A DNA stretch of 38,549 nt. It comes from Oscillospiraceae bacterium. Lineage in GTDB: Bacteria > Bacillota > Clostridia > Oscillospirales > Oscillospiraceae. Of this stretch, positions 9,656 through 17,738 are shown one piece after another (within the stretch, counting starts at the first letter, position 1; the number at the start of each line of letters is the position of its first letter). The notes below the pieces were generated by a model. That model did not search any database. It saw only the letters and a list, made by a program, of their open reading frames with translations, and was not told the origin of the DNA. Location of the stretch: assembly GCA_015067525.1 (NCBI GenBank), contig SVMH01000018.1, forward strand, positions 1 through 38,549, in the 5' to 3' direction. Position numbers and translations under genes: made by a program.

Positions 9656-9666
9656 TGGAACGACAT

Positions 9667-9703
9667 AAAAAAACCGTGAGCGGTGTGCTCACGGTTTTTT
9701 TGT
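9667..9703. terminator. Bidirectional terminator between cca and the DMT exporter gene
   Basis: A 15-bp stem (9667-9681 with 9687-9701; ACCGTGAGC core) is framed by seven A and seven T residues. The minus-strand exporter stop codon (9689-9691) lies inside the stem. Confidence 0.93.
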
Positions 9704-10579
9704 CAGCTTTTGTTTGATGATGGCCACGATATCCACTTCCATCAGCACCAGAGAGAGCATCATCAGCGCCGCACCGATGTAGCCCCGCAGGCCCAGCACC
9801 TCATGGGCAAAGAAGTAGGCCACCATGGCGGAGAAGAGAGGCTCGAGGGTAAAGATGAGGCCCACATGGCTGGCGGTGGTGTATTGCTGCTGCACGGCCT
9901 GAATGACGAAAGCGATGCCGGTGCAGAACACGGCCAGAAACAGCGCCGCGCCCCAGGTCTTGCCGTCGGCGGGCAGGTGAGGCTGCTCCAGCGTCAGGGT
10001 AAGGATCAGCATGATGACGCCCACCACGCCCAGCTGCAAAACGCCCAGCTGCAGGGGATCCACCTCACTGTCGCGCACGGCGCGGTCGGTCAGCAGCAGA
10101 TCCACGGCGTAGAAAAAGGCGGTGCCCATGCAGATGATATCGCCCAGCGCAGGACGGAAGGTCTCATTGAGGGTCATGAGGCCCAGACCCACGGTGCAGA
10201 TGACGAGGGCCAGCGCGAAACGGCGGGAGGGCAGCTTGCGTAGCACTACCAGTTCCAGAAGCGGCGTGAAGATCACCGGCAGGGCGCAGATGAAGCCGGC
10301 GTTGGAGATGGAGGTGTGCATAATGCCGTAGACATAGCAGCCGTAGACCATCACGAGGGATGCGCCGATCAGCAGGGCGTAGCGCCATGTTTTTCGGGAG
10401 ATACGGCGCAGTTTCCGGCAATACACCGTGCCCAGCACCGCGAAGGCCACCAGAAAGCGGAAGGCGTTCAGGCACAAAGGCGGCATGGTCTCCAGACACA
10501 GGTCGGTGAGGAAATAGGACGCGCCCCAGAAGGCGGTGACCATCACCAGCAGAAGGTCTGCTTTGCGCTGTTTGTTCAT
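9689..10579 (-). CDS. EamA/DMT-family transporter
   Basis: This 296-residue inner-membrane protein has about ten hydrophobic helices arranged as two EamA repeats. Repeat 1 includes WGASYFLTDLCLETMPPLCLNAFRF and repeat 2 includes FTLEPLFSAMVAYFFAHEVLG, the classic end-of-repeat motif. Such proteins export amino acids or other small metabolites; the substrate is unknown. The internal ATG is chosen because GGGAGGTGAGG sits just upstream; a longer start adds 16 residues without a ribosome site. It is a single-gene unit ending at the shared terminator with cca. Confidence 0.88.
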   Translation of the reverse strand: MNKQRKADLLLVMVTAFWGASYFLTDLCLETMPPLCLNAFRFLVAFAVLGTVYCRKLRRISRKTWRYALLIGASLVMVYGCYVYGIMHTSISNAGFICALPVIFTPLLELVVLRKLPSRRFALALVICTVGLGLMTLNETFRPALGDIICMGTAFFYAVDLLLTDRAVRDSEVDPLQLGVLQLGVVGVIMLILTLTLEQPHLPADGKTWGAALFLAVFCTGIAFVIQAVQQQYTTASHVGLIFTLEPLFSAMVAYFFAHEVLGLRGYIGAALMMLSLVLMEVDIVAIIKQKLTKKP

Positions 10580-10637
10580 GTTCCTCACCTCCCATCGCTG
10601 GAGGCAGTATAACACATTTTTTCCCAAAAGGGAACGG

Positions 10638-11705
10638 TTATTTCCAAAGTCGGATCAGTCCGGCGTCGTGCAGCTGCTTGGTGAACAGCAGCAGGATGGG
10701 AAAGAGCACCATGCCCGCCACGCCCAGCGTGCAAAAGCCCACATACATGGCGCCCAGCGCCGCCAGCGGCGGCAGGCCCGCCTGCGCGGCCATGATTTTG
10801 GGCTCCATGATGCTGCGCACCAGCGAGATGGAGGCGTACAGCGCCGCCAGAGCGATGCCCCGGGGCACCTGCCCCGTGATGCAGCTGAGAACGGTCCACG
10901 GCAGCAGCACCGTGCCGGTGCCGAAGACGGGCAGGGCGTCGATGAGGGCGATGAGCACGGACAGCAGCAGCGCGTAGGGCTGGCGCAGCAGCAAAAATCC
11001 CAGCAGGAGCTGCATAAAGGTGATGGCGATGAGCGTCAGCTCGGAGCGCAGCCACTTGCCCAGGGTGGTGAAAAGATTGGCCTTCACGCCCCGCGCCGTG
11101 TCCAGCGCTTCGCCGCTCAACTGCCGGCGGAAGAAGGCCATGATGGCCGGATAGCTGCCGGCGGTGAAGAACACGGCCAGCGCCGTGGTGGCGCAGAAGA
11201 GGAAGGCCTGGGGCAGCTTGCCCAGCGCCTCGGTGACAAAGCTGAGGCAGCGTGCGGAGAAGGATTGCAGCACCGCGGGCAGCTGCACCGAGAGGGAATC
11301 CAGCAGCTGCTCCAGCCACACGCGCACCGCCGCGGGGCAGGCGGCGCAGAAGGTGTTGAACCGCACCTCCAGCTCCTCCAGCAGCTCCGGCAGCGCCGTC
11401 AGCTGGCCGGGCAGGGTGGTCAGCAGCTCCACCGCCTGCCCCAAAAGCTGCTCCAAAAGGAGCCACACCGCGGCTGACAGCGCGCCCAGCAGCGTCAGCG
11501 TCAGCACCGCGGCGGTGAAGGAGCGGCGAAAGCGCATTTTCCGGCGGCAGAAGTCGATGGCCGGCTCTGCCAGCGCGGCGAGGCCCAGCGCAATGAGGAA
11601 GGGCAGCAGCCACAGCAGCAGATACCGCACCGCCAGATAAAAAAGGGCCAGCCACACGGCGATATAGGCCGTGCGGACAAGGAAGATTTTCTGTTGCCGG
11701 TACAT
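10638..11705 (-). CDS. AI-2E family / YtvI-like membrane protein
   Basis: This 355-residue membrane protein of the AI-2 exporter (PF01594) superfamily has N-terminal helices at about residues 8-50, a central amphipathic region with many leucines (about 65-175), and C-terminal helices. The signatures are the VLIALIDALPVFGTGTVLLPW motif and the ending VLFPILLLFTKQLHDAGLIRLW. Length resembles the sporulation integral membrane protein YtvI, so a sporulation role is possible but not shown. GGAGGT precedes the ATG. A much longer in-frame opening upstream is antisense to the next gene and was discarded. It is divergent from the ACT regulator gene. Confidence 0.82.
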   Translation of the reverse strand: MYRQQKIFLVRTAYIAVWLALFYLAVRYLLLWLLPFLIALGLAALAEPAIDFCRRKMRFRRSFTAAVLTLTLLGALSAAVWLLLEQLLGQAVELLTTLPGQLTALPELLEELEVRFNTFCAACPAAVRVWLEQLLDSLSVQLPAVLQSFSARCLSFVTEALGKLPQAFLFCATTALAVFFTAGSYPAIMAFFRRQLSGEALDTARGVKANLFTTLGKWLRSELTLIAITFMQLLLGFLLLRQPYALLLSVLIALIDALPVFGTGTVLLPWTVLSCITGQVPRGIALAALYASISLVRSIMEPKIMAAQAGLPPLAALGAMYVGFCTLGVAGMVLFPILLLFTKQLHDAGLIRLWK

Positions 11706-11731
11706 GCAGACCTCCTTTTGGGAAAAAGCGG

Positions 11732-11760
11732 TTGTATTTTTCGGTGGTGTGTGGTACGAT
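11732..11760 (+). promoter_or_regulatory. Promoter of the PheB-like ACT regulator
   Basis: TTGTAT (11732-11737), 17 bp, TACGAT (11755-11760). The inverted repeat at 11766-11781 lies at the predicted start site. Confidence 0.5.
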
Positions 11761-11765
11761 ATACA

Positions 11766-11781
11766 TACAAATGTATTTGTA
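11766..11781. promoter_or_regulatory. Palindromic operator candidate TACAAA-TGTA-TTTGTA
   Basis: Six-base perfect arms surround a four-base centre, placed just after the -10 of the ACT regulator gene and between two divergent genes. A repressor here would block the regulator gene. The neighbouring PheB-like protein carries its own helix-turn-helix-like stretch and is a plausible binder (inference). Confidence 0.45.
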
Positions 11782-11804
11782 CTACGGACGAACAGGAGAA
11801 CGCC

Positions 11805-12242
11805 ATGAATAAGCGCAAGTATTACATCGTCTCGGCCGAGGCGCTGCCGGAGATCTTTATCAAGGTGGCGGAGGCCAAGCGGATGCTGCAGGTGGGCGAA
11901 GCCGCCACCGTGGGCGAGGCGGCCCGCAAGACCGGCATCAGCCGCAGCGCCTTTTATAAGTACAAGGATGCGGTGCAGCCCTTTCAGGACATGAAGGCCG
12001 GCCACATCATCACTTTCTACGCCCTTTTGAAGGACAACCCCGGTGTGCTGAGCAGCTACCTGTCTATTTTTGCCAATTCCGGCGCAAATATACTGACCAT
12101 CAACCAGACCATCCCCACCAACGGCTGCGCCGGTGTCACCATCAGCGCTGAGACCAGCGAGATGAGCGAGGATCTGGACGCCATGATCGCCCGCGTGGGC
12201 TCGGCCGAAGGCGTGCTGAAGTTTGAGATCCTGGCGGGATAA
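11805..12242 (+). CDS. UPF0735/PheB-like ACT-domain regulator
   Basis: This 145-residue protein resembles PheB/UPF0735. It has an N-terminal segment YYIVSAEALPEIFIKVAEAKRML and a helix-turn-helix-like part GEAARKTGISRSAFYKYKDAV (about 38-58). A C-terminal ACT domain follows (about 70-145: LKDNPGVLSSYLSIFANSGANILTINQ). ACT domains bind amino acids, and PheB is linked to phenylalanine metabolism in Bacillus; here no aromatic biosynthesis gene is near. AGGAG lies six bases before the ATG; an upstream in-frame start lacks a ribosome site and lies across the promoter. It ends in a strong terminator. Confidence 0.85.
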   Translation: MNKRKYYIVSAEALPEIFIKVAEAKRMLQVGEAATVGEAARKTGISRSAFYKYKDAVQPFQDMKAGHIITFYALLKDNPGVLSSYLSIFANSGANILTINQTIPTNGCAGVTISAETSEMSEDLDAMIARVGSAEGVLKFEILAG

Positions 12243-12269
12243 CCAGTATATGCGGTGAAGAAACAACAC

Positions 12270-12310
12270 ATCCCCGGGAGAGTGCTTCTCCCGGGGATAT
12301 TTGCGTTTTT
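12270..12310 (+). terminator. Terminator of the ACT regulator gene
   Basis: A 12-bp stem, ATCCCCGGGAGA (12270-12281) with TCTCCCGGGGAT (12287-12298), is followed by a broken T tract (ATTTGCGTTTTT). Confidence 0.82.
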
Positions 12311-12320
12311 GGGGTTCAAA

Positions 12321-12364
12321 GGCTCCCTCTGATGAGGGCGCTGTCGGCGCAGCCGACTGCGGGT
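12321..12364 (-). repeat. Two-hairpin REP-like element R2 (inverted)
   Basis: Read on the minus strand it is CCCGCA + hairpin 1 (GTCGGC-3-GCCGAC, 12343-12357) + hairpin 2 (around 12323-12339) ending in GAGGGAGCC. The layout is the same as the other four copies but in opposite orientation. It is followed on the plus strand by a 20-bp imperfect direct repeat (12373-12392 and 12392-12411; TGAATTG-CCT---GGGCA). Confidence 0.65.
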
Positions 12365-12477
12365 AGTCGTGATGAATTGCCCTTGTGGGCATGAATTGAC
12401 CTACGGGCACATGGTGAGGTGCACCGTTCTACTTTCCCCATATTCGCCATACACTTGCCCCAAAGGGGGCGAGGGAT

Positions 12478-12984
12478 ATGGAGGGGAAAGGGGCGCGGTA
12501 TGTCATCGGCTACTGCGTGACGGTGCTGGTGGCCATTTTGCTGCGGTGCCTGTACACCGACATGGGCGGCGTGGTGCTGGGGGTGCTGGTGCCCGTCAGC
12601 GGCAGCGCGTGGGAGCAGGGAAAGCTGTGCTTCTGGCCGTATCTGGCGGGAGCGCTGCTCATCTGGCGGCTGGGTGACGGCACGGACAGCCGCGGCGGCC
12701 ACTGCGCGCTGCTGATGGCCATGCCGCTGAGCCTGACGGCTCTGTGTGCCGTGCTGGGCGTCACGTCCTACCGCACGGTGCTGGCGCTGTGGCTGGTGGT
12801 GCTGGCGGCGGGGGTGGCGTTGTACGCGCTGGTGCTGCGGCGGCGGATGTGGGGCGGAGAGGTGCTGTGGTACACGCTGGCCATCTGTCTGGGTATCGCT
12901 TACCTTCTGCTGACGGCCATGCCGCCCCAAACGGGGATCTTTCTTGACCCCACAGGGGTGCCGACCATGGCGATCCCGGTATGA
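12478..12984 (+). CDS. DUF6512 family membrane protein
   Basis: This 168-residue protein has five or so hydrophobic segments. The motif VPVSGSAWEQGKLCFWPYL (about residues 38-56) corresponds to the P-[VI]-x-x-S-x-WE-x-x-K-[LM]-x-F-x-P pattern of the DUF6512 family, whose function is unknown. The ATG is preceded by AAAGGGGGCGAGG. No promoter is obvious. The gene lies between a REP-like element and a bidirectional terminator and converges on the CPBP protease gene. The family call rests on one motif plus the membrane layout. Confidence 0.65.
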   Translation: MEGKGARYVIGYCVTVLVAILLRCLYTDMGGVVLGVLVPVSGSAWEQGKLCFWPYLAGALLIWRLGDGTDSRGGHCALLMAMPLSLTALCAVLGVTSYRTVLALWLVVLAAGVALYALVLRRRMWGGEVLWYTLAICLGIAYLLLTAMPPQTGIFLDPTGVPTMAIPV

Positions 12985-13020
12985 AAAAGCACCGTATTCC
13001 CACGGGAATACGGTGCTTTT
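12985..13020. terminator. Bidirectional terminator between DUF6512 and the CPBP protease gene
   Basis: A 17-bp stem (12985-13001 with 13004-13020; GCACCGTATTCCC core) has flanking AAAA and TTTT. It starts immediately after the DUF6512 stop and lies eight bases from the minus-strand stop at 13028. Confidence 0.92.
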
Positions 13021-13027
13021 AATCATT

Positions 13028-13801
13028 TTATGATGCTTTTTTCCACAGCCACCATGCGTAGCTGCCGGAGATGAGGATGATAAGCGCGGCGCTGCAGCTT
13101 TGCACCAGCGCGTCGGAGGCGCGGCCGAAGAGCTGCTCCACCAGTGCGGTGAAGGGGCCGTGCTGCGCGGCAAAGGGGCTGGTGAAGTTGACAAACATGT
13201 GGCTGAGGATACAGGGCCACAGGCTGCCGCCCCGATAGACGATGACGGTATAGAGAAAGCCGATGACAACGGCGTAGCACACCTGCAGCAGCACGCCCAG
13301 CACATCGGAGGTGTTGGCGAGGTTGACGATGTGCCCCGCGCCGAAGGTGACGGCCGAGACGATGACGGCGCTGCGCAGCCCGTCCCTGGCCATGGCGCGG
13401 AACAAAAAGCCGCGGAAGATCAGCTCCTCCATGTAGCCGGCCACGGCGATGTGGATGGCCATCAGCAGTGTGACGGCGAAAGGCGCCGTGCAGGCAAGGC
13501 CGTTTTTCAGGTTGACGCAGGACATCAGCACCAGCGGCAAAAACCACAGATAGGCGGGCAGCTGGCCCCGGAAGCGGCACAGGCCGTACTTTTCGGCAAG
13601 GCCGTGGCGCAGGATCCACACCGTGGCCGCGGCGGCCAGCACCAGCACGCAGACCACCGGCACCAGCATCTGGCCGGCGGTTTTGTGTTCCAGATCGTCC
13701 AGCCCGCCGCACGCGCGCAGGGCGATGTTCATGCCCACCACGTAGATTCCGATCCACACCAGAGCGAAGGCCAGCTCGCTTTTATCGTAGAGCCGTTTCA
13801 T
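13028..13801 (-). CDS. CPBP (CAAX-like) intramembrane glutamic protease
   Basis: This 257-residue protein has about seven hydrophobic helices. The catalytic motifs of the CPBP/Abi family are present: EELIFRG (EExxxR) at about residue 124, FGAGHIVNL (FxxxH) at about 152, and a third helix with SHMFVNF. Members are membrane proteases related to CAAX prenyl endopeptidases; bacterial substrates are mostly unknown and some confer bacteriocin self-immunity. Its ATG overlaps the queH TGA (ATGA), showing translational coupling. It is the last gene of the four-gene minus operon starting at 16063. Confidence 0.9.
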   Translation of the reverse strand: MKRLYDKSELAFALVWIGIYVVGMNIALRACGGLDDLEHKTAGQMLVPVVCVLVLAAAATVWILRHGLAEKYGLCRFRGQLPAYLWFLPLVLMSCVNLKNGLACTAPFAVTLLMAIHIAVAGYMEELIFRGFLFRAMARDGLRSAVIVSAVTFGAGHIVNLANTSDVLGVLLQVCYAVVIGFLYTVIVYRGGSLWPCILSHMFVNFTSPFAAQHGPFTALVEQLFGRASDALVQSCSAALIILISGSYAWWLWKKAS

Positions 13802-14367
13802 AGGTGCTTTTCCGCTTCCTGCAGGTCCTTCCGGATCTGCTTTTGGTAGCGGTCCTCCTCGCTGAAGACGCAGCCGCAGTATTTCTGCATGTAAAAGCCC
13901 CGCTCGCGGGCCTCGGCCTGTCCGGCGCGAAAGCCGGGGCGGAAATCGCGGTAGAGGAACTGCACACCGTGGCGCGCGGCGGCTTCCTCTGCCACGGCGC
14001 GCATCAGCTCGTGGTTCTGGTAGGGGCTGACAAAGAGGGTGGAGGTGAAGGAGGCGAAGCCGTGCTCAGCGGCGTACTGCGCCACCCGGTCAAGGCGCAT
14101 TTCATAGCACTTGCCGCAGCGGTGGTCGATATCGTCTGCCACGGCGCGGACAAAGTCGCGCAGGCCGTAGTCCTCCAGCACAATAAGCTCCATACCGATG
14201 GTGGGGGCGTAGGCCATCAGCGTGTCGCGCCGGGCCTTGTACTCCTGATAGGGGTGGATGTTGGGGTTATACCACAGGCCCACCGGCTCGATACCCTCGG
14301 CGCGGAGGGTCTGGATGCAGCTGACCGAGCAGGGGGCGCAGCAGCAATGCAGTAATGTTTTCTCCAT
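13798..14367 (-). CDS. queH: Epoxyqueuosine reductase QueH
   Basis: This 189-residue protein has the QueH (DUF208) signatures. HCCCAPCS lies at residues 7-14. YNPNIHPYQEY lies at about 33-43. DHRCGKCYEMRL is near the middle, and YMQKYCGCVFSEEDR is near the end. The cysteine clusters bind iron-sulfur and a second metal. The enzyme reduces epoxyqueuosine to queuosine in the tRNA wobble base and is the non-orthologous replacement of QueG. The upstream gene stop abuts its ATG (TAAATG) and AAGGAG lies in the upstream gene end. The neighbouring ferredoxin-like protein could supply electrons (inference). Confidence 0.94.
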   Translation of the reverse strand: MEKTLLHCCCAPCSVSCIQTLRAEGIEPVGLWYNPNIHPYQEYKARRDTLMAYAPTIGMELIVLEDYGLRDFVRAVADDIDHRCGKCYEMRLDRVAQYAAEHGFASFTSTLFVSPYQNHELMRAVAEEAAARHGVQFLYRDFRPGFRAGQAEARERGFYMQKYCGCVFSEEDRYQKQIRKDLQEAEKHL

Positions 14368-15549
14368 TTATTTCTCCTTCTTGTGGAAAAGGCGCAGGAT
14401 ATTGAATTTTTCCTTCTTGATATTCTCCTTTTTCCGGCCCACCGGCAGGGGAGAGGGCAGCAAGAACTTTTCGCGCACCTGCTGGAAGCTCTGGCGGGAG
14501 AAAGCGTCAAAGAAGGCGGTGCGCTCCTCGCCTGCGGCGGCGGGGGCGAGGAGGGAGGCGTTGCCGGCCACGGCTTCGCTGAGGGGACGCTTCTCCTTTT
14601 TCAGCGGCAGGGTGTCAAACATATGGGCGCCCTTGGCGGAGTTGACCAGCAGAAGGGAGATACCGCGCTTTTGCTCGTCGGGGGCGAAGTCCTTGGGAAG
14701 GCCGCGGTACTGGCCCAGACTCAGATCGCCCACCCGGTCACAGCTCATGTAGGGGCAGGTGTGGCAGCTGGGGCGCAGGAAGAGGCGCCGGCGCAGGCCA
14801 TAGCCCAGCTCGGATTTGGGCAGAGGGGCGTCGTAGGCGCTGCCGCCTTCAAATTCCACGCGGAAGCGGCGGTCCTTCTCACCCTCCAGCTTGGCGCAGA
14901 AGCTGACGGAGAGGGGCTTTTTCTGCTTGATGTAGGTCATGGAGCGCACCAGATGCTCCCACACGCCGGGGGAGGGGGCGCCGCCGCAGAGAATATCCAC
15001 CGTCAGCAGCTTTTCCGGATGCTCACCCAGATAGCGGTAGAGCCCATCCACCTGACAGGGGGTGCCGGTGAAGAGGACGCGGCGGCCGCGCTCGAGACAG
15101 TGGCGCACCAGACGGTAGCTGTCGCCTATGTCGCTTTGCACCAGCTTGGGGCCCCGCAGGCGGTGGATGTCGGATTTGGACTGGATGGCGATGTGGCGCA
15201 CGCGGAGCTGCTCATCCATAGCGGCGCCGAACACCACGCCGCCGTCATCGAGAATGAACTCGGCCAGCAGGGAGAACACGCCGCCGGCGCCGGACAGGCG
15301 CCGCGTCTCCTCGTCGCTGTTCCACACGGCAAAGGCGGTGGGCTCGGGACGGGGCTCGCGCTGTTTGAGCACGGGGCAGATGTGGGTGCAGTGGCCGCAC
15401 TGGATGCAGGCGTCCGTCACCGTGGGGCGCAGAAAGCCCTCCCGATCCGGCAGCATATGGATGGCGCCTTTGGGGCAACCGTTGGCACAGGCGCTGCAGC
15501 CGGTGCAAAGGCTTTTTTCGGCCAGTTGGGGCGCGGTATTTTCCAGCAT
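14368..15549 (-). CDS. FrhB-like F420H2 dehydrogenase beta-family protein with 2[4Fe-4S] ferredoxin
   Basis: This 393-residue protein has an N-terminal two-cluster ferredoxin (CTGCSACANGCP at about 15-26 and CIQCGHCTHICP at about 48-59). It is followed by the FrhB/FdhB N- and C-terminal domains (LSGAGGVFSLLAEFIL, GTPCQVDGL, PSCHTCPYMSCDRVGDLSLG). Family members transfer electrons from reduced F420 or ferredoxin; in Firmicutes many stand alone and their partner is unknown. AAAGGTGG precedes the ATG. Its stop codon abuts queH, so it may be the electron donor for QueH. That pairing is inference. Confidence 0.85.
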   Translation of the reverse strand: MLENTAPQLAEKSLCTGCSACANGCPKGAIHMLPDREGFLRPTVTDACIQCGHCTHICPVLKQREPRPEPTAFAVWNSDEETRRLSGAGGVFSLLAEFILDDGGVVFGAAMDEQLRVRHIAIQSKSDIHRLRGPKLVQSDIGDSYRLVRHCLERGRRVLFTGTPCQVDGLYRYLGEHPEKLLTVDILCGGAPSPGVWEHLVRSMTYIKQKKPLSVSFCAKLEGEKDRRFRVEFEGGSAYDAPLPKSELGYGLRRRLFLRPSCHTCPYMSCDRVGDLSLGQYRGLPKDFAPDEQKRGISLLLVNSAKGAHMFDTLPLKKEKRPLSEAVAGNASLLAPAAAGEERTAFFDAFSRQSFQQVREKFLLPSPLPVGRKKENIKKEKFNILRLFHKKEK

Positions 15550-15574
15550 AAGAAGGCCACCTTTCGTGGGATTT

Positions 15575-16063
15575 TTAAAGTTGCGCGGAGTTGTGGTTTC
15601 TGATCTGGGCCATAAAAGGCTTGACGCCGTAGAAAGTGCGGAATAAAAGAATCGTTTGGCGGTCAGTTACCACGCGGATGAGCCCGCCGTTTTCAATCGT
15701 GTCGGTCACCTCGTCATAGCGGAAGCTTCTTGACCGGCCCAAAGGATTCGTATAGGTGAAGTGGTTGGAATCGTAGGTAATTTTTGTGAAAGAACTCACC
15801 GTGACAGGCAGAACAAGCAGAAAACAGCCGCCCAGCAGCAGCGGCGCGACAGGATAGCTGCATCCGATGTAGCGGCAAATTTGGGGGAATGCGGCCAAAA
15901 GCAATGTGGTCAGCAGGAGAATGGCGCTGCCTGTCACAAAGCACCGCCGCAGCGTTTTGTCGAAATAGACGGTATGCGTCTGTGCGGACTTTCGCTGTTC
16001 CTCGGCTTCTGTGAGGTGCAGCTGCTCTGTGAGGGATTCTCCACGGGGCGGGAAAAGCATCAT
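15575..16063 (-). CDS. Two-helix membrane protein with a PH-like C-terminal domain
   Basis: This 162-residue protein has two hydrophobic helices at about residues 47-66 and 72-95. A soluble part follows with the beta-rich pattern FTYTNPLGRSRSFRYDEVTDTIENGGLIRVVTD, reminiscent of bacterial PH or YcxB-like domains. No family is recognised with certainty and no function can be given. Two adjacent ATGs exist (16063 and 16060); AGCGAGGT lies 11-12 bases before the first. It is the first gene of the operon, with an excellent promoter 40 bases upstream. Confidence 0.65.
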   Translation of the reverse strand: MMLFPPRGESLTEQLHLTEAEEQRKSAQTHTVYFDKTLRRCFVTGSAILLLTTLLLAAFPQICRYIGCSYPVAPLLLGGCFLLVLPVTVSSFTKITYDSNHFTYTNPLGRSRSFRYDEVTDTIENGGLIRVVTDRQTILLFRTFYGVKPFMAQIRNHNSAQL

Positions 16064-16101
16064 GGCGGCGACTACCTCGCTTTCGGCTTGGAATATTTGT
16101 T

Positions 16102-16130
16102 ATTATACCACTCCCGGGCGCGGATGGCAA
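16102..16130 (-). promoter_or_regulatory. Promoter of the queH operon
   Basis: Minus-strand TTGCCA (16125-16130), 17 bp, TATAAT (16102-16107), with an extended TG (TGGTATAAT). This would give a leader of about 30 bases before the ATG at 16063. Confidence 0.85.
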
Positions 16131-16156
16131 GACGGGGAGGATCTGTGGAAATCCGC

Positions 16157-16206
16157 GCCCCTCATCCGCCCCTTCGGGACACCTTCCCCCAAAGGGGAAG
16201 GCAAAG
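16157..16206 (+). repeat. Two-hairpin REP-like element R3
   Basis: GCCCCTCATCC is followed by a short hairpin 1 (CCC-TTC-GGG region, about 16168-16178) and hairpin 2 (CCTTCCCC-4-GGGGAAGG, about 16182-16201), then CAAAG. It lies between the two-component terminator and the queH operon promoter. Confidence 0.75.
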
Positions 16207-16217
16207 AGGAAGGGATG

Positions 16218-16248
16218 AAAAAGCGGCAGGCTGTGTGGCCTGCCGCTT
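16218..16248 (-). terminator. Terminator of the two-component operon
   Basis: Minus-strand stem AAGCGGCAGGC (16238-16248 read in reverse, pairing with 16221-16231) with a six-base loop, followed by TTTTT (16218-16222). It lies six bases after the kinase stop. Confidence 0.9.
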
Positions 16249-16253
16249 GGGGG

Positions 16254-17738
16254 TTATTCGTTTGCGTTCTCCCGGCACACACCGAAGGTGAGCTGGGCCT
16301 TGAAGAGGTCGCCGTCCACATGGATGGCGAAGGTGCCCTGCTGCAGCTCGGTGAGGCTGGCGGCGATGCTGAGGCCTAAGCCGCTGCCCTCGGTAGAGCG
16401 GGAACTGTCGCCGCGGACAAAGCGCTCGGTCAGCTCCTCGCCGGAGACGGTGATGGGATAGAGGGAGATGTTCTTGAGGCTCAGATTGGCCCGCCCGTCG
16501 GCTACGTCCGCCGTCAGGTAGACGCGGGTGCCGGGCATGGCGTATTTGCAGACGTTGCCCATCAGGTTATCCAGCACCCGCCAGAGAAGCTGGCCGTCGG
16601 CCACGATGTGGGGATTACCCTCGGCGGGGGTAAAGACGGTCTGGAGATGTTTCTCGCCCAGCCGCTGCTCATACTCGGCGCACACCTGCGTCAAAAGCAC
16701 GTTCAGGTCGACCGGTGCCAGATTGACGGAGATGTTGCCGGTGGCGGCCTTGCTGGCCTCTACCAAGTCCTCCGTCAGCTTGCGCAGGCGCTGGGCCTGC
16801 CGCTCCAGCACGGCGATGTACTCCAGCGCCGTGGGGTCGGTGATGTCGGTCTTGCTGAGGAGATCCACGTAGTTGACGATGGAAGTCAGGGGCGTTTTGA
16901 TGTCGTGGGACACGTTGGTGATGAGCTCCGTCTTCAGCCGCTCGGACTGCATGTGGGCGTCCACCGCCTTCTGCAGGCCGGACTGGATGGAGTTGAGATG
17001 GTCGGCGTGATCCTGAATGGCGGGCAGGGGGCAGGAGACGGACACCTGACGGGAGAAGTCGCCCTGCGCCAGCGCTTCGCCGGCCTGCATCAGCTTGCGG
17101 ATGTCCAAAATCACGTACAGCACCAGCAGGATCACCACCAGACGCACGAGCATCCAGATGACCACGATGCTCATGGGGGACCGCATGGCCAGAAACAGCA
17201 GGTCCACCGCCGACAGCACCAGCAAAATGGCCAGCGCACTCCACACCAGCGGGATGGACAGCAGCACGCGGCCCACTCCCTTGAGAAAGCCGCCCACATG
17301 GCGCTGCAGCAGCTGCCACAGGCGATAGAGGATGGTGTTGGTCCAGAGGGTTTTGGCCTTATACCGCGCCGCCAGAGACGGCACCAGCAGCGCGGCCATG
17401 GCGATGAGCACGATCTTGCACAAAAATGCCGTTTCGGCGTCCCACGCCTCGGTGCCTACCATGAACACAAACAAGCCGGCGCACAGGTAGAGATCCAGCG
17501 GGATGCGGTCCAGCCACGTCAGGTGCAGGCCCTCGTGGCCCTCCCAGTAGCCGGCGGAGCGCAGCTGGAAGGAGAAGCAGGGGATGAACACCACCACGCA
17601 GGCCACGTTGATGACCATGGCCAGAAACTCGGCGTAATACCAGGCGGAGAAGAAACTCATGAAGAACACGATGGCCGCGCCGGTCATGCCGATGGCGGTG
17701 ATGACCTTGGCCCAGAGCTTGTTAAGGTGCTTTTTCAT
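16254..17738 (-). CDS. Membrane sensor histidine kinase
   Basis: This 494-residue kinase has four N-terminal hydrophobic helices (about 13-33, 37-58, 80-97, 104-121) and two more (about 165-185, 189-211). A HAMP-like linker and the HisKA helix follow, with phospho-acceptor H278 in NVSHDIKTPLTSIVNYVDLL. The catalytic ATPase domain shows the N box (DNLMGNVCKY at about 390) and G box (GSGLGLS, 451-457). There is no large extracellular sensor domain, so it probably senses the membrane itself or a partner protein. Its ATG overlaps the response-regulator TGA (ATGA). The stimulus is unknown; no transporter target lies next to it. Confidence 0.93.
   Translation of the reverse strand: MKKHLNKLWAKVITAIGMTGAAIVFFMSFFSAWYYAEFLAMVINVACVVVFIPCFSFQLRSAGYWEGHEGLHLTWLDRIPLDLYLCAGLFVFMVGTEAWDAETAFLCKIVLIAMAALLVPSLAARYKAKTLWTNTILYRLWQLLQRHVGGFLKGVGRVLLSIPLVWSALAILLVLSAVDLLFLAMRSPMSIVVIWMLVRLVVILLVLYVILDIRKLMQAGEALAQGDFSRQVSVSCPLPAIQDHADHLNSIQSGLQKAVDAHMQSERLKTELITNVSHDIKTPLTSIVNYVDLLSKTDITDPTALEYIAVLERQAQRLRKLTEDLVEASKAATGNISVNLAPVDLNVLLTQVCAEYEQRLGEKHLQTVFTPAEGNPHIVADGQLLWRVLDNLMGNVCKYAMPGTRVYLTADVADGRANLSLKNISLYPITVSGEELTERFVRGDSSRSTEGSGLGLSIAASLTELQQGTFAIHVDGDLFKAQLTFGVCRENANE

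Noticed and set aside
11706-12410. Extended N-terminus of the AI-2E family frame
   Set aside because: It is antisense to the ACT regulator; the family start MYRQQK has GGAGGT upstream.
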